A stretch of 64,000 bases of DNA from Streptomyces sp. SCL15-4 (GTDB lineage: Bacteria > Actinomycetota > Actinomycetes > Streptomycetales > Streptomycetaceae), in the NCBI RefSeq assembly GCF_033366695.1, contig NZ_JAOBTQ010000001.1, forward strand, positions 7,130,001-7,194,000, given 5' to 3'. This document shows positions 59,059 through 64,000 of the stretch, one piece after another. Position numbers and translations under genes: made by a program. A model generated the notes under the pieces. The model made no database searches and was not told where the DNA came from. It was given only the letters and a program-made list of their open reading frames with translations. The first letter of the stretch is position 1, and the number at the start of each line of letters is the position of its first letter.

Positions 59059-60309
59059 ATGAACGGCAAGGCGGATCCCCGGACAACGGGGGAGAGGACC
59101 ACCTCGAGGGCGCGGCTGGACCGGGGGCGCGGTGCCCTCGGACCCGCGCTGGAGCTGGTGCACACCGGACGGGCGCCGACCCGGGCCGTGCTCACCGCCG
59201 AACTCGGCGTCACCCGGGCGACGGCGGGCGCGGTGGCCGCCGAACTGGAGGCACTGGGCCTGATCCGCGTGGACGCCCGGCCCGGCTCCGCGGCCGGCTC
59301 CCAGGGCCGCCCCTCGCACCGGCTGGAGGTCGCCGAGGACGGGCCGGTGGTCCTCGCGGCGCAGATCCACGCCGACGGCTTCCGGGCCGCGCTGGTCGGG
59401 CTCGGCGGCCGGATCGTGGCGACCGCGCCCGGCTGCGAGACCGTCGAGGCCGACCCCGCCAAGGTGCTCGGCAGCGTCGTGGAGGCGGGCGCCGAGCTGC
59501 TGCGCGCGACCGGCCGACGCTGTGTCGGCGCCGGGCTCGCCGTGCCGTCCGCCGTCGCCGAACCCGACGGCCTGGCCCTCAATCCGCTGCACGTGGCCTG
59601 GCCCGTCGGCGCGCCCGTCCGGCGGACCTTCGCGGAGTGCGTGCGCGCCGCCGGCATCACCGGGCCCGCGTTCACGGGCAACGACGTCAACCTCGTCGCG
59701 CTCGCCGAGCACCGGCACGGCGCCGGCCGGGGCGCGCGGGACCTGCTGTGCGTGGCCACCGGCCACCGCGGGGTCGGCGGCGCGCTCGTCCTGGACGGCC
59801 GGCTGCACACCGGCAGTTCGGGGCTCGCGCTGGAGGTCGGCCATCTCACGGTCAACCCCGAGGGCCGCCCCTGCCACTGCGGCAGCCGCGGCTGCCTGGA
59901 CGTGGAGGCGGACCCGCTGGCCCTGCTGGTGGAGGCCGGCCGCGAGCCCGGACCCGAGGTGTCGCTGCTGCGGCAGGCCGACGACCTGCTGCGCACCCAG
60001 TACGACGATCCGGCCGTCCGCAGGGCGGCCGAAGCCCTCGTCGACCGCCTCGGCCTCGGACTGGCCGGCCTGGTCAACATCCTGAACCCGGACCGCATCA
60101 TCCTCGGCGGTCTGCACCGCACCCTGCTGGCGGCCGACCCGGGCCGGCTGCGCGCGGTGGTCGCGGACCGCAGCCTGTGGGGTCAGAGCGGCGGCGTCCC
60201 CATCCTGCCGTGCACCCTGGACCACAGCAGCCTGGTCGGCGCCGGGGAACTGGCCTGGCAGCCGGTCCTGGACGACCCGCTGACGGCACTGGCCGCGGGC
60301 ACGGAGTGA
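59059..60309 (+). CDS. ROK-family transcriptional regulator
   Basis: 416 aa. An N-terminal winged helix (about 25-80, APTRAVLTAELGVTRATAGAVAAELEALGLIRV) is fused to a ROK domain with GVGGALVLDGRLHTG and zinc motif CHCGSRGCLD. The kinase-type GNDVNLVALAEH is retained, so the protein may still bind a sugar and possibly phosphorylate it. The target genes are not adjacent. It starts 48 bp after the AlkB gene and could be co-transcribed. Confidence 0.9.
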   Translation: MNGKADPRTTGERTTSRARLDRGRGALGPALELVHTGRAPTRAVLTAELGVTRATAGAVAAELEALGLIRVDARPGSAAGSQGRPSHRLEVAEDGPVVLAAQIHADGFRAALVGLGGRIVATAPGCETVEADPAKVLGSVVEAGAELLRATGRRCVGAGLAVPSAVAEPDGLALNPLHVAWPVGAPVRRTFAECVRAAGITGPAFTGNDVNLVALAEHRHGAGRGARDLLCVATGHRGVGGALVLDGRLHTGSSGLALEVGHLTVNPEGRPCHCGSRGCLDVEADPLALLVEAGREPGPEVSLLRQADDLLRTQYDDPAVRRAAEALVDRLGLGLAGLVNILNPDRIILGGLHRTLLAADPGRLRAVVADRSLWGQSGGVPILPCTLDHSSLVGAGELAWQPVLDDPLTALAAGTE

Positions 60310-60328
60310 CCCGGAGAGCGCCGGGCCG

Positions 60329-61375
60329 TCAGTACGTCACCGTGATCCGGCGCGCCGGGCCGTCCACACGGACCTGCCCGCCGCAGGGGATCACCAGCTG
60401 CGGATCGGTGTGTCCGAGATCCACGTCGAAGACGGCCATGGTGTGCGGGGCATACACCTCCAGCGCGCGGAGCACCGCCTCACGCTGCTCGGTGACATAG
60501 CGCCGCTTGGCGTCCGCGTCGTTGGGCTGCTCGAAGGTCCAGGCCTTGGCGCGGGCCATCAGCAGCGCGGGGAAGCGCTCCAGCAGGCCGCGCTCCCCCA
60601 TGTTGCGCAGGATCCGGAAGACCTCGGTGGCACTCGGCAGCTCCTCCGAGGTCTCCAGGAACAGCACGTCGCCGTCGTAGGCCGCCGGATCGCGTGCGAT
60701 CTCGCGGTCGGCCATCAGCAGCCAGGACAGGATCTCCAGGTTGCCGCCCCAGGCGCGCCCTTCCACGACCCGGTCGGGCCGGTGCCAGATCCAGCCGCCG
60801 GCCGGCTCCGAGTCGGGTTCGGCGTCGAAGGTGGCGGGGTCGGCCCAGTCGCGGTCGGTGTCGCGGTAGCGCTCGGCCGGGCGCAGTTCGTACGGGCCCG
60901 AGGTGAACAGGGCCGCGCGCAGCGAGTCGGCGGTCATCGGGTGCAGCGCGTACGGGCGGCCCAGCTCGGTCATCACGGCGGCGCCGTGATAGCCGACGAT
61001 GCCCAGATTGCGCAGGAACAGCAGCAGATTGGTGTTGTCGCTGAAGCCGAAGAACGGCTTGGGGTGGGCGCGGATCAGCTCGCGGTCCAGGTGGGACAGC
61101 ACGGTGATCTGGTCGTCGCCGCCGATGCTGGCCATCACCGCCTTGACCGTCGGATCGGCGAAGGCGGCGTGGATGTCGGCGGCGCGGTCCCGCGGACTGG
61201 CGCCCATGGTGCGGGTGGTGGGATATTCCACCGGTTCCAGGCCGAAGTCCTCCCGCAGCCGCTTGAGCCCCAGCTCGAACGGAAGCGGCAGGATGCCCGC
61301 CAGACCGGAACCGGGCGAGAGGACCGCGATACGGTCGCCGGGCACGGGCTTGGGCGGATACACAGGTGTGATCAT
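60329..61375 (-). CDS. S66-family peptidase (LD-carboxypeptidase / MccF-like)
   Basis: 348 aa. Catalytic Ser112 in FGFSDNTNLL, Glu214 in AWGGNLEIL and His322 in GHTDPQLVIP. S66 enzymes either trim LD-linked peptides of peptidoglycan or, as MccF, cleave and inactivate microcin C-type antibiotics and related aminoacyl-nucleotides. No signal peptide, so it is cytosolic, which fits the MccF-like or recycling role. It lies 58 nt downstream of the phosphotriesterase-like gene on the same strand. Confidence 0.92.
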   Translation of the reverse strand: MITPVYPPKPVPGDRIAVLSPGSGLAGILPLPFELGLKRLREDFGLEPVEYPTTRTMGASPRDRAADIHAAFADPTVKAVMASIGGDDQITVLSHLDRELIRAHPKPFFGFSDNTNLLLFLRNLGIVGYHGAAVMTELGRPYALHPMTADSLRAALFTSGPYELRPAERYRDTDRDWADPATFDAEPDSEPAGGWIWHRPDRVVEGRAWGGNLEILSWLLMADREIARDPAAYDGDVLFLETSEELPSATEVFRILRNMGERGLLERFPALLMARAKAWTFEQPNDADAKRRYVTEQREAVLRALEVYAPHTMAVFDVDLGHTDPQLVIPCGGQVRVDGPARRITVTY

Positions 61376-61433
61376 GCCGGTCAGGCTAGAGGCCCGCTCC
61401 CGGCCGATCATCCGTATTTCCCGCCCGGCCCGC

Positions 61434-62345
61434 TCACTTCCAGTCGGCGCCGAACGCCCGCCCGGGGTGCTCCCCGAGCATCCGCTCCACCAGCTCCGCG
61501 CCCACCGCCGCCGCCAGCCGCCGCCGCACCCGGCGCAGCAGATACGGCATCCCGGGCCCGCCGTCGACCGAACGCGCCCCGGCGGTCACCGTGTCCCCGC
61601 CGAGCAGCAGCCGGTCCCCGAACCCCGCCTCGGCCAGGGCCCGGACCGCCTCCGGCATCCGCCAGTCGGTGGCGTGGTGGGCGCGGGACGGACCGTCGAA
61701 GGCCAGCCAGCAGCCCGCCGCCGCGGCCTCCCGGTGCACCGCCCAATCGGGAAAGCGGTTCAGATGCCCGAGGATCACCCGCTCGCCCGGCACCTCCAGC
61801 GCACCGCACAGCAGGTCGAGCACGTCCAGCGCGCCGGTGCCCAGCTCCAGGTGCACGGCGATGGGCGCACCGGTGACGTGGTGTGCCTCGGCCGCCGCCG
61901 TCATGGTCCGGCGGGCGTGCGCGTCGAGCCCGTGGAACCCGCCCGCCACCTTGATCAGTCCCGCACGCACCCCGGTCGTCCCGATGCCCTCGGTCAGCTC
62001 CGACACGAACAGCCCGGCCAGCCGGCCGCCGCTCAGCCCGTCGAGCGCCTCGGGAGCGTAGTGCGCCGCCTGGTGCAGTCCGGTGGCGCAGACGATCCGC
62101 ACCCCGGTCGCCCGGGACAGCGCCGGCAGGTCCGCCGCCCGCCGTCCCATGCCGTACGGCGTCCACTGCGCCACGGCCGCTCCGCCCGCCGCCCGGAACG
62201 CCGCCAGCTCGGCCCGCGCGGCGGACACGTCGTCCAGCTCCTGTCCCGGCAACCGCGGGCTGCGCAGGAAGAGATGGTCGTGCGCGTCACACACGCCCAG
62301 CTCGCCGGGCGGGATGTCACCGAGGACCGTACGGACGCGCCTCAC
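61434..62345 (-). CDS. Phosphotriesterase-family amidohydrolase
   Basis: 303 aa. Binuclear metal site: His22 and His24 in DAHDHLFLR, the carboxylated Lys132 in GLIKVAGG, His165 in IAVHLELG, His194 in LGHLNRFPD and Asp251 in LGGDTV. The set is complete. Members hydrolyse lactones, phosphotriesters or related esters. GTG 62345 overlaps the DUF4865 stop as GTGA, so they are translationally coupled. The substrate is probably related to whatever DUF4865 and the cupin act on. Confidence 0.88.
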   Translation of the reverse strand: MRRVRTVLGDIPPGELGVCDAHDHLFLRSPRLPGQELDDVSAARAELAAFRAAGGAAVAQWTPYGMGRRAADLPALSRATGVRIVCATGLHQAAHYAPEALDGLSGGRLAGLFVSELTEGIGTTGVRAGLIKVAGGFHGLDAHARRTMTAAAEAHHVTGAPIAVHLELGTGALDVLDLLCGALEVPGERVILGHLNRFPDWAVHREAAAAGCWLAFDGPSRAHHATDWRMPEAVRALAEAGFGDRLLLGGDTVTAGARSVDGGPGMPYLLRRVRRRLAAAVGAELVERMLGEHPGRAFGADWK

Positions 62346-62926
62346 CACTGCCGGCCACGCGGAAGCCGGTCGCGGCCGGGCGCGGACAGGTGCAGCACCT
62401 CGAAGAGATCCCCGTCGGCCTCGGGGGCGTCGTGCCGCCAGAGGGAGAAGTGCACGACCTCCCAGGCGCGCGTGTCCACGGCCGCCGCCGCGAGCACCGC
62501 GCCGTCCGCCGCCGCCAGCCTCCCGGTCTCGGCCACCGCGTCCGCCATGAAGGACGCCAGCTCCACGCCCTCCGGCACCGGCCGGCGCCGCCGGACGGCG
62601 TACGCCGGCACGGACGCGGTCGCCGTGCCCTCCTCGAAGGCCAGACCGGTCCACTGCCGTACCTCCGGCCGCCCGAAGTCGTCGACGGGCCCCTGGAAGG
62701 CCCCGTCCCACAGGAACCTGTTCATGCCCTCCAAGGTGTTCCACAGGTAGAACGGCCCGTACTGGTTCACCGGCGAGCCGTTCACTCCGCGCTCGCGCAT
62801 CACATACGTCTTGATGCCCAGGCCGTCCCAGTCGTCCAGCACATGCCCGACACGGGCGACCCGGGACCGGACGATCCCCATGTCGTAGCCGGCGGGCAGG
62901 GTGAACTCGTACTGCATCGCGTGCAT
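62342..62926 (-). CDS. DUF4865 family protein
   Basis: 194 aa. MQYEFTLPAGYDMGIVRSRVARVG, RGVNGSPVNQYGPFYLWNTLEGMNRFLWD and AWEVVHFSLWRHD match DUF4865; the fold is probably a ferredoxin-like alpha/beta barrel of the EthD/monooxygenase type (inference). Located between a cupin gene and a phosphotriesterase-like gene under a TetR, an arrangement repeated in many streptomycetes. Function unknown. The start may be ATG 62926 or 62917. Confidence 0.85.
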   Translation of the reverse strand: MHAMQYEFTLPAGYDMGIVRSRVARVGHVLDDWDGLGIKTYVMRERGVNGSPVNQYGPFYLWNTLEGMNRFLWDGAFQGPVDDFGRPEVRQWTGLAFEEGTATASVPAYAVRRRRPVPEGVELASFMADAVAETGRLAAADGAVLAAAAVDTRAWEVVHFSLWRHDAPEADGDLFEVLHLSAPGRDRLPRGRQW

Positions 62927-62939
62927 GCCGTGCTCTTTC

Positions 62940-63326
62940 TCAGGCGGGGTAGTCGGACACGTGCGCGTGCCACTCGGTGGTCGTGCCGTCCTCGGCGGCC
63001 TCCACGACCGCGAGGTGGGTCATGAAGGTGTGCGGCCCGGCACCGTGCCAGTGCCACTCGCCCGGCTCGATCCACACCGTGTCGCCCGCGCGGATCTCCT
63101 CGACCTCGCCGCCCTCGCGCCGCACCAGCCCCTCGCCCTCCAGGACGTGCAGCACCTGCCCGTGCGGATGTGTGTGCCAGGCCGTGTGCGCACCGGGCGC
63201 GAAGTGCACGCTGTAGATGCGAAGCCGGGAGGCGGCGGGGGCGGCTGTCTCGTCCAGCCAGACGGTGCCGGTGAAGTTCTCCGCCGGGCCCTGCCGCGTG
63301 CCGGGCCGCCGTCGGGTGATGTGCAC
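62940..63326 (-). CDS. Cupin-domain protein
   Basis: 128 aa, one cupin barrel. First motif HTAWHTHPHGQVLHVLEGEG with three His for metal, second motif GDTVWIEPGEWHWHG. Similar small cupins include (R)-mandelonitrile-lyase-type and DUF-associated oxidases. Follows the TetR gene after 5 bp and precedes DUF4865 by 13 bp, so the genes form one operon. Confidence 0.9.
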   Translation of the reverse strand: MHITRRRPGTRQGPAENFTGTVWLDETAAPAASRLRIYSVHFAPGAHTAWHTHPHGQVLHVLEGEGLVRREGGEVEEIRAGDTVWIEPGEWHWHGAGPHTFMTHLAVVEAAEDGTTTEWHAHVSDYPA

Positions 63327-63331
63327 GTGAC

Positions 63332-63934
63332 TCAGTTCTCCTGTCCGGGAGTCGGGGAGGTTCCGGGAGTTCCGGGGTGCCGCGGGGCGAGCAGCGCGAG
63401 CAGACCTCGGACACCGGCGTCGAAGGCGGCGGGGGAGCCGGAGGCGCGGGCGAGCACATAGCCGCCCTGCACGGTCGCGAGGACGGCCGCGCCGACCTCC
63501 GCGCCGTCCAGCTCCGGCGCGAACTGGCCCTGCCGCTTGCCCTCTTCGACGATCTCCGCGATCCGCTCCCGGATCGCGGAGATCGTCTCGTCGACCGGCG
63601 CGCGCAGCTCGTCGTTCGCGATCACGTCCGGGTCCATGGTCAGCCGGCCGACCGGGCAGCCGCGCAGCACATCACGCTCGCGCAGCAGATACGCCTCGAT
63701 CCGCTCGTACGGTGTGCCCGGACCGCCGAGCACGGCCTCGGCGGTCGCCCGCAACTCCGCGGCGGTGCGCCGGATCGCGGCGAGGGCCAGGTCCGGCTTG
63801 CCCTTGAAGTGGTGGTACATGCTGCCCTGGCCGGCGCTCGCGCGCTCCAGGATCGCCTTGGGGCTGGTGCCCACGTAGCCGCGCTCCCACAGCAGCTCGC
63901 GGGTGGACTCGATCAGTCGTTCCGAGGTGCTCAT
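63332..63934 (-). CDS. TetR-family regulator (YxaF/LmrA-like)
   Basis: 200 aa. HTH at about 5-50 (LIESTRELLWERGYVGTSPKAILERASAGQGSMYHHFKGKPDLA), and a C-domain with RGCPVGRLTMDPDV as in the YxaF/LmrA group, which sense flavonoids or drugs. First gene of the TetR-cupin-DUF4865-PTE operon and presumably its repressor. The palindrome TACTAGTA at 63949-63956, flanked by TGTAA repeats, precedes it. Confidence 0.92.
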   Translation of the reverse strand: MSTSERLIESTRELLWERGYVGTSPKAILERASAGQGSMYHHFKGKPDLALAAIRRTAAELRATAEAVLGGPGTPYERIEAYLLRERDVLRGCPVGRLTMDPDVIANDELRAPVDETISAIRERIAEIVEEGKRQGQFAPELDGAEVGAAVLATVQGGYVLARASGSPAAFDAGVRGLLALLAPRHPGTPGTSPTPGQEN

Positions 63935-63943
63935 GCGAGCACT

Positions 63944-63961
63944 TTACATACTAGTAGTTAC
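63944..63961. promoter_or_regulatory. TetR operator candidate around TACTAGTA
   Basis: On the minus strand the sequence reads TGTAAC-TACTAGTA-TGTAAA. The 8-bp perfect core with flanking TGTAA copies overlaps the probable promoter of the TetR gene. Confidence 0.65.
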
Positions 63962-64000
63962 AGAGCGCCAGTCCGTTCCCGGAGGAAGACGGCCCGACGT

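Noticed and set aside
1..64000. CRISPR arrays, tRNA or rRNA genes, insertion sequences, phage or NRPS/PKS genes
   Set aside because: None found: no regular spaced repeats, cloverleaf structures, transposase motifs or assembly-line domains.

Overview
The window is chromosomal DNA from a high-GC actinomycete, almost certainly a Streptomyces. Reasons: very high GC with strong third-position bias, many GTG and a few TTG starts, families largely confined to streptomycetes (DUF6332, DUF6421, DUF6986, DUF5134, Rv1733c-like membrane proteins), a mycothiol-type DinB isomerase, and dense short operons with divergent regulators. I see no rRNA, tRNA, CRISPR array, insertion sequence, prophage or large biosynthetic cluster. 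It reads as ordinary chromosome rich in catabolic and regulatory cassettes.

Layout. 0-9 kb: a BNR-repeat propeller protein, a small membrane protein, an AidB-like acyl-CoA dehydrogenase divergent from a PaaX-type regulator, a BenE-like transporter, then two secreted plant-polymer enzymes (PL3 pectate lyase and an esterase with a cellulose-binding CBM2) around an intergenic region with a CebR-like operator. 9.5-14.4 kb: a very large P-type ATPase and a small partner. 14.5-22.8 kb: old yellow enzyme/ArsR pair, purine permease, ferredoxin reductase, TetR, a decayed HAD hydrolase, PAP2, an M56 peptidase and DUF5134. 22.9-28.6 kb: FUSC transporter with MarR, aldo/keto reductase, a repeat-bearing spacer, VOC, GNAT and GDPD. 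29-33 kb: DUF6421, SDR and threonine-aldolase-like genes, tightly linked, followed by a separately promoted transglutaminase-like gene. 33-38.7 kb: PlsC, thioredoxin, a predicted Cys-containing leader peptide before a flavin reductase, etfB-etfA and DUF6986. 38.8-43.1 kb: LacI, ROK kinase and GH27 alpha-galactosidase. 43.3-54.3 kb: mixed genes including a kinase-Nudix fusion, MBL, M20 peptidase, geranylgeranyl-reductase-like flavoprotein, MFS/MarR pairs and a luciferase-family protein. 54.4-57.1 kb: DeoR-controlled sugar-phosphate operon (SIS isomerase, class II aldolase). 57-60 kb: RlmG-like methyltransferase, AlkB, ROK regulator. 60.3-63.9 kb, minus strand: TetR, cupin, DUF4865, phosphotriesterase-like protein and S66 peptidase.

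Most catabolic units pair enzymes with a dedicated regulator, and several regulator intergenic regions carry a visible dyad. The less ordinary observations are an apparent pair of compensating indels inside the P-type ATPase, a HAD-hydrolase remnant, a predicted attenuator peptide, at least three probable leaderless promoters, an imperfect three- to four-copy noncoding repeat, and the uncharacterised DUF6421 and DUF4865 gene sets. All functions are from reading the sequence and family knowledge; no database search was run.
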